Shown here piece after piece: positions 13,756 to 21,700 of a DNA stretch of 22,422 nt. The stretch comes from an uncultured Actinomycetes bacterium. GTDB lineage: Bacteria; Actinomycetota; Coriobacteriia; Coriobacteriales; RUG844. Each line of letters starts with the position of its first letter. Position 1 is the stretch's first letter. Where the stretch lies: assembly GCA_900313875.1 (NCBI GenBank), contig OMSY01000051.1, positions 1-22,422 on the forward strand, given 5' to 3'. The notes beneath the pieces were generated by a model, which saw nothing but the letters and a program-made list of their open reading frames with translations, was not told the origin of the DNA and did no database searches. The position numbers and the translations under genes are program-made.

Positions 13756-14628
13756 ATGACATCCGATAGGAAGACCTTCAGGATCGCCGCCGTGCAGATG
13801 GACAGCGGTCCGGACCGGGAAGCGAACATCGAGGAGGCGTTCTGCTGCATCGATGACGCCGCTGCCGCCGGCGCGGACGTCATCTGCCTCCCCGAGCATA
13901 TGGACGTGCTCCCCAGCATGCCCGCCCCCAGCGACATCGACACGGTGCCCGGGTACCTGACCCACCTCATGGCGGAGAAGGCGCGCGAGCATCAGGTCCA
14001 CATCCATGCCGGCAGCCTGTACGAACAGGTGGGTTCCGGCAACCGCGCGGCCAACACCTCGGTGGTCATCGCACCGGATGGACGGGTCATCGCCTCGTAC
14101 CGCAAGCTGCACATGTTCGACATCACGCTCGCCGATGGCACGCAGATCCGTGAATCCGAGGAGGTCGCCCCGGGCAACGACACCGTCACCGTGCAGACGA
14201 CGCTCGGTACCTGGGGACTCGCCATCTGCTATGACCTGCGCTTCGGTGAGCTCTTCCGTCTGCTTGCCCTCGCAGGCGCACAGGTGATCTTCGTTCCCGC
14301 GAACTTCACCGACCCGACCGGACAGGCGCATTGGGAACCGCTGCTGCGTGCCCGTGCGATCGAGAACGGCTGTTACATCGTCGCCACCGACCAGTGCGGT
14401 GACAAGCCGCGATTCAAGGCGCACGGACACAGCCTGATCATCGACCCCTGGGGTCAGGTGCTGGCGGAGGCCGGGGATGGACCCGAGATCATCTTCGCGG
14501 ACATCGACCTCGGCTATGTGGATGAGGTCAGGGCGAAGCTCCCCTCCCTCGCGAACCGCCGCACCGATGTCTATCATCTGGCCCGCATCTCCGAGGGGTC
14601 ACCGCTCGGAGATGACCGGGACCGATGA
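13756..14628 (+). CDS. Nitrilase superfamily carbon-nitrogen hydrolase (omega-amidase-like)
   Basis: The 290-residue protein has the full nitrilase-fold catalytic set: E47 in LPEHM, K117 in YRKLHMFD and C158 in ICYDLRF. These hydrolyse a carbon-nitrogen bond, usually an amide. RKLHMFD and CYDLRFGELFRLLALAGAQV are close to the Nit1/Nit2 branch, whose members remove deaminated glutathione or act as omega-amidase on alpha-ketoglutaramate. A link to the thiol ligase fusion at 2912 is tempting but remote, since the genes are 8 kb apart. The start ATG 13756 follows GGGAAAGGTGA; an upstream ATG at 13720 has no good ribosome site. The 97-nt gap after corA contains GTACC-8 nt-GGTAC at 13660-13677 but no clear terminator. 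Exact substrate unknown. Confidence 0.92.
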   Translation: MTSDRKTFRIAAVQMDSGPDREANIEEAFCCIDDAAAAGADVICLPEHMDVLPSMPAPSDIDTVPGYLTHLMAEKAREHQVHIHAGSLYEQVGSGNRAANTSVVIAPDGRVIASYRKLHMFDITLADGTQIRESEEVAPGNDTVTVQTTLGTWGLAICYDLRFGELFRLLALAGAQVIFVPANFTDPTGQAHWEPLLRARAIENGCYIVATDQCGDKPRFKAHGHSLIIDPWGQVLAEAGDGPEIIFADIDLGYVDEVRAKLPSLANRRTDVYHLARISEGSPLGDDRDR

Positions 14629-15035
14629 CCAGGTGAGCCTCACGCGCGGGATGATGGCGGCTTCAAGGAGCGGGGGCTGCCGTACCTGCAGGCAACGATG
14701 TCGAATACGATTTCCACGCAAAATCAAGTGTTTTTCGCCAGGCGTCCAGTCGTCAAATGCCAACACACGGTTTCCACACGCACCATTTGCCGTCCGAAAC
14801 CAAACGCTCGGCTCCGCACGCAGCGATATCGGGGCATTGACCGGATATCCGAAGGCGCAAACCTTTCCGAACGCACGGAAACGATCGTGACGTACACCTT
14901 GCGTCTTATAGTGCCATCCGTAGCCGGGTTCGGATTGTCCGAACACCCGGATTGAGCAGATGGACCGCCCGTCGGGTACCGATGCCCTCGGGCAAGAAGC
15001 TTCAGGCAGACAGATGATCGGAAAGGTGGTATGTG
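14629..15035 (+). promoter_or_regulatory. 407-bp regulatory gap with several dyads ahead of the thioredoxin-like gene
   Basis: No gene is seen. The middle (about 14695-14915) is visibly more A/T-rich than its surroundings. It holds paired GATATC sites 19 bp apart (14825, 14844), the dyad TTTCCG-6 nt-CGGAAA (14864-14881) and a possible -10 TATAGT (14907-14912). The layout suggests a controlled promoter with a leader of roughly 115 nt. Confidence 0.4.
14924..14950 (+). promoter_or_regulatory. Leader hairpin upstream of the thioredoxin-like gene
   Basis: CCGGGTTCGGA and TCCGAACACCCGG pair with a 2-nt bulge across a 3-nt loop. It lies just after the candidate -10 at 14907 and about 85 nt before the start codon. 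No T-tract follows. Confidence 0.5.
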
Positions 15036-15365
15036 ATGGTCAAGAAGATCGAGGACAAGGATTTCGAGAAGTTCCTCACCGATGGTTACTATGCAGTGGT
15101 TGGTTTCTATCATGAGGGTGCGGCGAACAAGCAGGAGATGTTCGACATGCTCGAGCAGTTCTCCGATGGACATGCCGGTACGGTCACCGGTGTCCTCGAC
15201 ATCGCTGGCAGCTCCGTCGCCGATGACTACGGCGTAGACGAGGACATCTCCCCCGTCGTCGTGGTCTTCAAGTCCCAGAACCCGATCAAGGTCATGACCG
15301 AGTTCGATCTCGAGGAGCTCAGCGGCACCATCACCCCTCCGGGTGCCAACATCACCCTTCAGTAG
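15036..15365 (+). CDS. Thioredoxin-fold protein lacking active-site cysteines
   Basis: The 109-residue protein can be laid over thioredoxin from end to end: an N-terminal helix, AVVGFYHEGAANKQEMFDML where thioredoxin has FWAxWCGPCK, VTGVLDIAGSSVADDYGVDEDISPVVVVFK with the cis-proline (SP) in place, and a final helix. No cysteine occurs anywhere in it, so it cannot act as a dithiol reductase. It may be a binding, scaffold or chaperone-like member of the fold. Similarity is judged by eye and is remote. ATG 15036 follows GGAAAGGTGG by about 6 nt; the adjacent GTG at 15033 is an alternative. It is a single-gene unit with a long structured upstream region and a strong terminator, which suggests high or tightly controlled expression. 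Confidence 0.75.
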   Translation: MVKKIEDKDFEKFLTDGYYAVVGFYHEGAANKQEMFDMLEQFSDGHAGTVTGVLDIAGSSVADDYGVDEDISPVVVVFKSQNPIKVMTEFDLEELSGTITPPGANITLQ

Positions 15366-15378
15366 ATTCAGGAACGCA

Positions 15379-15446
15379 CGGGCGGGAGACTTTCCCCACC
15401 CGTTTGGAGAACCACCCCAGGCACGAGCTTGGGGTGGTTCTCGTTT
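15379..15446 (+). terminator. Tandem terminators after the thioredoxin-like gene
   Basis: The first hairpin pairs CGGGCGGG (15379-15386) with CCCACCCG (15395-15402), has one mismatch and is followed by TTT. The second is a perfect 13-bp stem, GAGAACCACCCCA (15407-15419) with TGGGGTGGTTCTC (15430-15442), followed by GTTTT. Confidence 0.9.
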
Positions 15447-15558
15447 TGCCATGTTGCAAGCTGGATGCCGCAAGGCCATCCTGGCACACGCCCATGGTGG
15501 CACACTGCGCCCGGGAAAGGCGTGCCACGTCCCACAGCACAGCACATGATGAACAGGG

Positions 15559-15564
15559 TATCCT
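15559..15564 (+). promoter_or_regulatory. Possible -10 of a leaderless nuclease transcript
   Basis: TATCCT ends 7 nt before the ATG at 15572, so transcription would begin at or next to the start codon. This fits the absence of a good ribosome site. No -35 is seen. Confidence 0.3.
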
Positions 15565-15571
15565 TGATGAC

Positions 15572-16507
15572 ATGAAGAGACGTTCCAACAGGAGACACCT
15601 CCCCCTCGTCACCGTGATGCTGCTGGCGGCATGCCTGATGTCGGCAAGCTATGCCTTCCCGGTGATACGGTCACATGTCACCCAGCTCATCGGGCAACCC
15701 TCATCGGACGCCCCGGCAACGGGTCCCTTGGACCCCGCACACCTTCCCGGCTATTCCGGTTCCCCTTACGAGGTCGTCAACGCCAACATCCCGTTCTTCT
15801 CCTCAGAGGACCTCTCACGCGGCGCGTTCCAGGAGCTGAGCGAACTCGACGCGCTCGACCGCTGCGGGAGCGCATCCGCGCTGGTGAGCCAGCAGACCAT
15901 GCCCACGGAGAGACGTGGCGAGATCGGCATGGTCAGGCCCTCGGGTTGGCACATCGCCAAATATGACTTCATAGAAGGCAGGTACCTGTTCAACCGCTGC
16001 CATCTCATCGGGTACCAGCTGACCGGGATCAACGCGGATGAACGCAACCTCATCACGGGGACGCGTTATCTCAACGTCGAGGGGATGCAGCCGTTCGAGG
16101 ACGAGGTCGTCGCCTACGTGCTGTCGACGGGCAACAGCGTCCTCTACCGCGTCACCCCCGTGTTCTCCGGCAACGACCTGGTCGCATCCGGCGTCCTCAT
16201 GGAAGCACGCAGCATCGAGGACGATGGCACCGGTCTGCAGTTCTGCGTATGGGTCCACAACGTGCAACCAGGCGTGGTCATCGACTACGCGACAGGTGAG
16301 AGCTGGGCGGATGGCACGGTTGCCGCACCCCCGCCTGTCGACACGGAGGAACACGCATACATCCTCAACACCAACTCCATGCGCTTCCATCGTCCCGACT
16401 GCCCGGCGGTCACGGACATGCAGGAACGCAACAAGCAGGGCTTCGACGGCACGCGCGAGGAGGCGATCGCCCTCGGCTATCAGCCCTGCGGGAAATGCAA
16501 ACCATGA
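15572..16507 (+). CDS. Secreted DNA/RNA non-specific endonuclease with Ada-like zinc tail
   Basis: The 311-residue protein starts with basic residues (MKRRSNRRH) and a hydrophobic segment, a signal peptide or anchor, so it acts outside the cytoplasm. The central domain matches EndA-like beta-beta-alpha-Me nucleases. The catalytic motif reads NRCHLIGYQL at about 141-150 (the usual form is DRGH), with H144 as the general base, and downstream NLITGTRYLNVEGM carries the metal-binding Asn. The C-terminal 50 residues (YILNTNSMRFHRPDCPAV...YQPCGKCKP) form a small cysteine domain like the Ada methyl-acceptor zinc site, often fused to such nucleases. Likely roles are nutrient nucleic-acid degradation or competition. 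The start is chosen for the signal peptide; no good ribosome site precedes it, and longer upstream readings cross the terminator. Confidence 0.88.
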   Translation: MKRRSNRRHLPLVTVMLLAACLMSASYAFPVIRSHVTQLIGQPSSDAPATGPLDPAHLPGYSGSPYEVVNANIPFFSSEDLSRGAFQELSELDALDRCGSASALVSQQTMPTERRGEIGMVRPSGWHIAKYDFIEGRYLFNRCHLIGYQLTGINADERNLITGTRYLNVEGMQPFEDEVVAYVLSTGNSVLYRVTPVFSGNDLVASGVLMEARSIEDDGTGLQFCVWVHNVQPGVVIDYATGESWADGTVAAPPPVDTEEHAYILNTNSMRFHRPDCPAVTDMQERNKQGFDGTREEAIALGYQPCGKCKP

Positions 16508-16564
16508 GCACGTGAAGACGATCGACGCGGATGTCGACCGGATGGCACCCCACCCCACGGGCGC

Positions 16565-18724
16565 TCACATCAGCTTGGTCTCCTCGAGCTTCTCCTCGAA
16601 CCAGACGTTCATCCGGATGATGGGACGGCGCAGCACCAGTCCGAGAAGCAGGGCCGGAAGCACCCAGAGCAGGACCTGCCCGATGGAGACGGCCCACTCC
16701 GAGCCGTTGATGCCGGCGATGCATGCCTGGAACGCATGCATGCCCGGTGTGAACGGGAGGAAGGGATAGATCACCTGGAAGAACCTCCCGAACATCTCGA
16801 TCGGGAAGGTGCCCCCCGAGCCTGCGACCTGCATGACGAGGAGGATGACCCCGATCGCCTTGCCGACATCGCCGAACGAGACCGAGAGCGTGTAGATGAT
16901 GAAGTTGAAGACCAGGCACACCACCCATCCCGTGACGAGGAACAGCATCGGATGCAGGCACTGGATATCGAGGAAGAACAGGTCGCCGAGGCAGATGAGG
17001 GTGCTCTGCGCAAGGCCCAACAGCGCATAGATGAGATAGCGGCCGAGGTATTGCTGATAGAGCCTGACCTCCCCAAGCTCCTCGAGCCGTTCCCGCGGTA
17101 TCTGCACCTTCGTCATCGCCACGAGGATGAGCGACCCCACCCAGAACGAGAGCAGCGTGTAATACGGCGCCATGCTCGACCCGTAGTTCGCCACGGGATA
17201 GATGGCCTGCCGGTCCAGCTTCACCGGCGAGACAAGGTAGGCGGCAAGCGAGCTCGGGTCACTGCCGATGATCTGCCTGATACGGTCGAGGTCGTGCGAT
17301 GTGAGCGCATCGCGCAGGTCGCCGTGCATCTGGTCGATCTCGTTTGCGGCTGCGTCGAGACGGTCGGCGACCCGTGCGAACGAATCCCGCTGAGCATTTA
17401 CCTGATCGGTAAGGGAACCTGCCGCCGAAGCCAGGTCGGCGAGGGTCGTGTCAACGCTGTCCGATATCGAGCCCGAAGCGGCAGCGATCTCATCGAGCGT
17501 TCCCCCGAGGCTCTCTATCCTGCCCTTGAGCTCGTTCTCGTAATCCGACCTCACATCCTCGAGCGACGACCGTGCATCGGCGATGAGGTCCTTGACATCC
17601 GCGCGCATCTGCTCGGCCTCGCCCATCCCCGCATCCGCATCGGATGCCGCCTGCTCGAGGTTCCCCGCGAGGTCCTGCAGGTTGGCGATGGACCGGTCGA
17701 GGGACTTGACGAGCGTCTCCGCACCGGGGATGGCGGCGACGATGTCCCGCAGGTGCTGATATGCGGCAGCGAGGTCGGAGACCTGGCCGGAAAGGGTCCG
17801 CAGCTGGTCGGAAGCGGCACCCTCCTGCTGTTCCACCAAGGCAAACGCCGCATCCGCCTTCTGGGAAAGCTCATCGAACCCGGTTTCGGCCTGCTCGAGC
17901 ACCGAGGAGATCGACGAGCTGACCGAACCGAACGCAGAGAACGCGCTGTCGAACTCCCCACGGGCATCCGTGGCGGCATCGGCAAGGGCCCTCCCCTGCA
18001 CGCTCGTGCCCCCGAGGGCGGATACGGATGCTTCGGAGAGCTTTGCGACCGATGCCATGAGGTCGGAGAGGGCGCGCACGCGTGCAGACACCTCGCGCAG
18101 GTCACCGGAGGCCGCGTCGAGACGGTTCCCCATGAGCGCGATGTAGTCATTCACCTTGTCGCTCTGCGCATAATCGGCGATGTCGGACGCAAGGCCCAGG
18201 ACCACCTCGTCGACGGTCTGCGTGAACTGCGAGCTCACGCCCTCCTGCACCGAGGATGCGCCTTTCTCGGTGATACGCGGCGCGATGGGGTTCTCCTTCT
18301 CATTGGTGTAGTAGATGATGGTCGCCTGCTGTGTCTCGTCCGGCGAGACGATGGTCATCATCTTCGCGCTGAAGTCCTCGGGGATCACGATGGAAGCGTA
18401 ATACCTCCCCGAATGGACCCCATCGACCGCCTCCGACTCATCGACGAACACCCAGTCGAACGAATCGTTCGAATGCAGGGTGGACACCACGGAATCACCC
18501 AGGTTGACGGGCACCGTGACGAGGTCGCTCCGGTAGCCCGCGTCGTTGTTCGCCACGGCGACCTTGAGCCCACCGGTGTTGCCATAGGGGTCCCAGCTCC
18601 CGGCGATGTTGTACCACGCATACAGCGCGGGGATGAGTGCGAGACCCATGAGCATGATGATGCTGATGATGTTGCTCACACCATAGGTGATGTCATCCTT
18701 GAAGATGCGCCAGATGTTCCTCAA
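16565..18724 (-). CDS. YhgE/Pip family membrane protein, shorter partner
   Basis: The 719-residue protein has the YhgE/Pip plan. One N-terminal membrane segment (about 16-40) ends in LIPALYAWYNIAGSWDPYGNT. An extracytoplasmic domain follows with VAVANNDAG and YYASIVIPEDFS. A long Ser/Ala/Asp-rich coiled-coil region spans about 180-480, and five C-terminal membrane segments occupy about 520-710. These resemble ABC-2 transporter membrane domains. The family includes the lactococcal phage infection protein and relatives of the type VII secretion component EsaA; no transport substrate is proven. No ABC ATPase lies nearby. The start is a TTG at 18724-18722 that overlaps the stop of the upstream gene as TTGA, with GGGGGTG upstream, so translation is coupled. 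Downstream the convergent nuclease ends 57 nt away with no clear terminator. Confidence 0.92.
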   Translation of the reverse strand: MRNIWRIFKDDITYGVSNIISIIMLMGLALIPALYAWYNIAGSWDPYGNTGGLKVAVANNDAGYRSDLVTVPVNLGDSVVSTLHSNDSFDWVFVDESEAVDGVHSGRYYASIVIPEDFSAKMMTIVSPDETQQATIIYYTNEKENPIAPRITEKGASSVQEGVSSQFTQTVDEVVLGLASDIADYAQSDKVNDYIALMGNRLDAASGDLREVSARVRALSDLMASVAKLSEASVSALGGTSVQGRALADAATDARGEFDSAFSAFGSVSSSISSVLEQAETGFDELSQKADAAFALVEQQEGAASDQLRTLSGQVSDLAAAYQHLRDIVAAIPGAETLVKSLDRSIANLQDLAGNLEQAASDADAGMGEAEQMRADVKDLIADARSSLEDVRSDYENELKGRIESLGGTLDEIAAASGSISDSVDTTLADLASAAGSLTDQVNAQRDSFARVADRLDAAANEIDQMHGDLRDALTSHDLDRIRQIIGSDPSSLAAYLVSPVKLDRQAIYPVANYGSSMAPYYTLLSFWVGSLILVAMTKVQIPRERLEELGEVRLYQQYLGRYLIYALLGLAQSTLICLGDLFFLDIQCLHPMLFLVTGWVVCLVFNFIIYTLSVSFGDVGKAIGVILLVMQVAGSGGTFPIEMFGRFFQVIYPFLPFTPGMHAFQACIAGINGSEWAVSIGQVLLWVLPALLLGLVLRRPIIRMNVWFEEKLEETKLM

Positions 18725-21441
18725 TCGTCCGCACCCCCATCCGCAGCAGGGTCGCAGGCCGGGGGCTCCGTGCCGTCGTCACCGGCATCGAGGTCATCGG
18801 CGGCCGTTCCCTCATCGGCGCCGTGTCCATTGTCGACCGGCCATGGCCCATCCTCATGGGAACCCCGGGTGTCCAAGTCATCCGCAAGCGCGGGATCGTC
18901 CGGGAAGAGACCCTCCGTCGGGGACTCCCCTCCTCCGCTCACCGCGATGCCGATGCGCCGGAGATAGGTCTCGTGCACGTACTCGATGATGATGAGGGCA
19001 CCATCGATGAGGACGATGCTGCCAGCCAACGCGGTGATCAGCAGGACCTTGCGCTCGGGGCTGGTCGCCATGATGGAGAAGACCGTGATCAACAGCAGGG
19101 GCGGGAGCGCCACCAGGAGCGGTCCCACCTTGGTGACCGTCCGATACTTGCGGTCGAACCGCTGGGAATGCTCGATGAGGGTATCACGGTAGGCATCGGT
19201 GGAGATGAGGGTCGAGAGCGCGCGCCGCAACCGGTAACGGGGCAGCTCGAGACCGTTCTCCTCGCAGACCATGAAGCCGGTCTCATGCAGTTTCCGGTCG
19301 AAGAGCAGGTTGAGGTTGAGCAGATATGGTCGGGCCACAAGGCCCACGAGCAACGTGATGGGCACGAAGATGAAGAGCAGGATGGCGATATCCTTGAGAT
19401 AGGAGAGCGCATACATGCCCGCGATGGTCTCGCGCATCGCATGGATGCCATACGTGAAGGGCATGAGGGGATGGAGCACCTGGAAGAAGCGGGGCATCAT
19501 CTCCACCGGGTACATGCCCGATGCCCCGGGGATCTGCACGATGAGGTAGATGATGCCGAGCGCCTTGCCGATGTGCTTGAACGTGAGGGCGAGCATGTAG
19601 ACGATGTTCATGAACGTGAAGGAGATGACGACGCCCACCAACAGGAACCTGACCGGATGCTCGCATTGGATGCCGAGAAGCAGGTCCACCCCGCAGATCA
19701 TGAACGCCTGGGCGATCGCGAGGAGCACGAACAGCATCCACCGCCCGAGATAGGCCTCGCTCGCGGTGATCGAGGCAAGGGGGCCATCGTCGGCGCGGTC
19801 CACCTCGAGCTTGATGATGGCGATGAGCACGAAACAGCCGACCCAGAGCGCAAGGTTGGTGTAGAACGGCGAGACGGCGGAGCCATAGTTCTCGACCGGG
19901 TAGACCGTCTGCGTGTCTATCCTGATCGGTGTCGACATGAAGCTTCCGACCGCATCACCGCTGCCGAGCGTGTCGGCGAGCTTCCTGAGCTCGACGGAGG
20001 AGGAAAGGGCGCTCAGGTCCGTCGTCGCCGTACGGAGACTCTCCTGGATCCCCTGCACCGAATCCCCCGTGGCGCTGAGGAACCCCTCGGTCTGGACCAG
20101 CACGCCATCGAGCTCGGCAAGGACACCGCTTGCCTCGTCGAGCTGTGCCGAAAGCCCCGATACCGCCTCGGAGAGCGCACCGAACGACCGGGAAAGCGCA
20201 CCAAGCCCCGACGAGAGATGCGGGGTGATATCCGAGGTGATCGCGTTACCTGCCTCGAGCATCTGCGACGAGGCACCCTGGACCGCCTCGTTGATGCCCT
20301 CGACCCCGGCATTGGCCTCCTGCACCGCGGAGGTGATGGCATCGCTGACCTGCTGCAATGCGTTCACCCGCTCCTGGAGCTCGTCGTTGAAGCCCTGAAG
20401 ACGTTCTATGGCCTCCTCCAACTGGGGAGAAGGCGCCATCGCCTCGAGGTCACGGAGCACATCGATGACCTCCTCGTTGCGGTCGATGACGGACTGCAGC
20501 TTGGCCGTCATCGCATCCACATCACCCTGCACCTTGAGGAGGTCGGCTGTGACGAGGCCTATCTTGGAGCTTGCCTGCGCCGAGGCGGTGCCGAGCAGGA
20601 TGCTGTCGTGGACGAGCGCCGACCCGAGCGACTGACCGAAGCCCGAGGAGGCGGTGTCGATGTCATCGATGAGCCCGGAGCTCTGGTCGAGGGCGGATTG
20701 CACCTGCGGCGCCTCGCCTTGCAGTTCGGAGAGAAGCCCCTGCGCATCGGACACCGCCTGACGCCAGCCTTCCATGGATGACGAGAGCTGGTCGAGTATC
20801 GTGCGCACGTTCCCGACCTCGTCGGCCGCCTGATGCAGGCGTCCCTGTGCCTGCGAGGTGGTCGAATCGACATCGGACTGCATCTCGCCGACCGTCTGCT
20901 GAAGGGAATCGACGACCGTCTTGCTCACCACCTGCACGAACTGCTGGTCGATCTGCTGTTCGATGGCGTTCGCCCCGGTATCGGTCACCTTGACCGCCAC
21001 CGCGCTCCTCTTCTCGTTGACGTAGTAGGAGATGGTCGGTGACCTCGGGTCACCATGGAGCACGCTCACGAAACCCGAGCTGAAATCATCGGGGATGACG
21101 AGTGCCGCATAATACGTGCTGGACCGGACGCCCTCCAAAGCCTGGTCCTCATCGACGAAATCCCATCCGAACGCATCGTTCGCCTCGAGCTCTTCGACCA
21201 GCCGGCTACCCACGTTCAGGTCGCCGACGGTGTCGTCATGCACCCCCTTGTCGTTGTTCACCACCGCGACACGGATGCCCGCGGTATGGGAATACGGGTC
21301 CCAGTTGGCGATGATGTTATACCAGGCATACAATCCCGGGAGCACGATGACACCGAGGATGACGATGAGCGCGATGGGGTTCCCGAGCAGGCGTCTGACA
21401 TCACGCAGAAACACCTGCGTGGCGATGCGCAGCGTCTTCAC
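18721..21441 (-). CDS. YhgE/Pip family membrane protein with C-terminal extension, longer partner
   Basis: The 906-residue protein shares the plan of the downstream gene: an N-terminal membrane segment ending VLPGLYAWYNIIANWDPYSHT, an extracytoplasmic domain (VAVVNNDKG, YYAALVIPDDFSSG), a long coiled-coil region, and five membrane segments (about 540-715). It then has about 190 extra residues: a basic cytosolic stretch (YRLRRALSTLISTDAYRDTLI), two more membrane segments near 755-775 and 785-810, and a very acidic Asp/Gly-rich tail from about 835. The extension is not part of the standard family. The start is GTG 21441 behind GGGGAGGGTG. The stop overlaps the next start by 4 nt, so the two proteins are made together and probably form a heteromer in the envelope. 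Role unknown; export of a cell-wall component or effector is plausible. Confidence 0.92.
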   Translation of the reverse strand: MKTLRIATQVFLRDVRRLLGNPIALIVILGVIVLPGLYAWYNIIANWDPYSHTAGIRVAVVNNDKGVHDDTVGDLNVGSRLVEELEANDAFGWDFVDEDQALEGVRSSTYYAALVIPDDFSSGFVSVLHGDPRSPTISYYVNEKRSAVAVKVTDTGANAIEQQIDQQFVQVVSKTVVDSLQQTVGEMQSDVDSTTSQAQGRLHQAADEVGNVRTILDQLSSSMEGWRQAVSDAQGLLSELQGEAPQVQSALDQSSGLIDDIDTASSGFGQSLGSALVHDSILLGTASAQASSKIGLVTADLLKVQGDVDAMTAKLQSVIDRNEEVIDVLRDLEAMAPSPQLEEAIERLQGFNDELQERVNALQQVSDAITSAVQEANAGVEGINEAVQGASSQMLEAGNAITSDITPHLSSGLGALSRSFGALSEAVSGLSAQLDEASGVLAELDGVLVQTEGFLSATGDSVQGIQESLRTATTDLSALSSSVELRKLADTLGSGDAVGSFMSTPIRIDTQTVYPVENYGSAVSPFYTNLALWVGCFVLIAIIKLEVDRADDGPLASITASEAYLGRWMLFVLLAIAQAFMICGVDLLLGIQCEHPVRFLLVGVVISFTFMNIVYMLALTFKHIGKALGIIYLIVQIPGASGMYPVEMMPRFFQVLHPLMPFTYGIHAMRETIAGMYALSYLKDIAILLFIFVPITLLVGLVARPYLLNLNLLFDRKLHETGFMVCEENGLELPRYRLRRALSTLISTDAYRDTLIEHSQRFDRKYRTVTKVGPLLVALPPLLLITVFSIMATSPERKVLLITALAGSIVLIDGALIIIEYVHETYLRRIGIAVSGGGESPTEGLFPDDPALADDLDTRGSHEDGPWPVDNGHGADEGTAADDLDAGDDGTEPPACDPAADGGADD

Positions 21442-21549
21442 GCTTCACCCTCCCCTCGCGCTCCTGTCGGATCCGATGAGCGACCGATGTGCACATGCGA
21501 CGCCGCACTCGAATCCAGCGCCGACCCGGCACCGTTATCCTCGGTAGCC

Positions 21550-21555
21550 AGTATA
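21550..21555 (-). promoter_or_regulatory. Possible -10 of the YhgE/Pip operon
   Basis: TATACT on the minus strand lies about 110 nt before the GTG start; the sequence GTATAC is itself symmetric. No convincing -35 accompanies it. Confidence 0.3.
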
Positions 21556-21621
21556 CTCCGTGTCACCAGGCAACATGCCTGTCGATGGGACATGGTGCCG
21601 GGAAGCGTCCATGGAATGCTG

Positions 21622-21650
21622 TTTACCACTTCGGTGTATCATGATACGCT
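21622..21650 (+). promoter_or_regulatory. Promoter with 12-bp palindrome in the spacer, ahead of the flavoprotein gene
   Basis: TTTACC (21622-21627) and TACGCT (21645-21650) are 17 nt apart. The spacer holds the perfect palindrome GTATCATGATAC (21636-21647), which overlaps the -10 by three bases. This is a classic place for a repressor of the TetR or similar dimeric type. Two short hairpins follow at 21658-21675 and 21674-21686. Confidence 0.5.
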
Positions 21651-21700
21651 GTCGGATACCTGCACCAAGGCAGGTCCGAACCGGACATCGAGGAGGGAAC

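Noticed and set aside
16736..20781. Two very long plus-strand frames (743 and 652 codons)
   Set aside because: Both are antisense to the YhgE/Pip genes, rich in Arg, Asp, Glu and His, and lack any domain.
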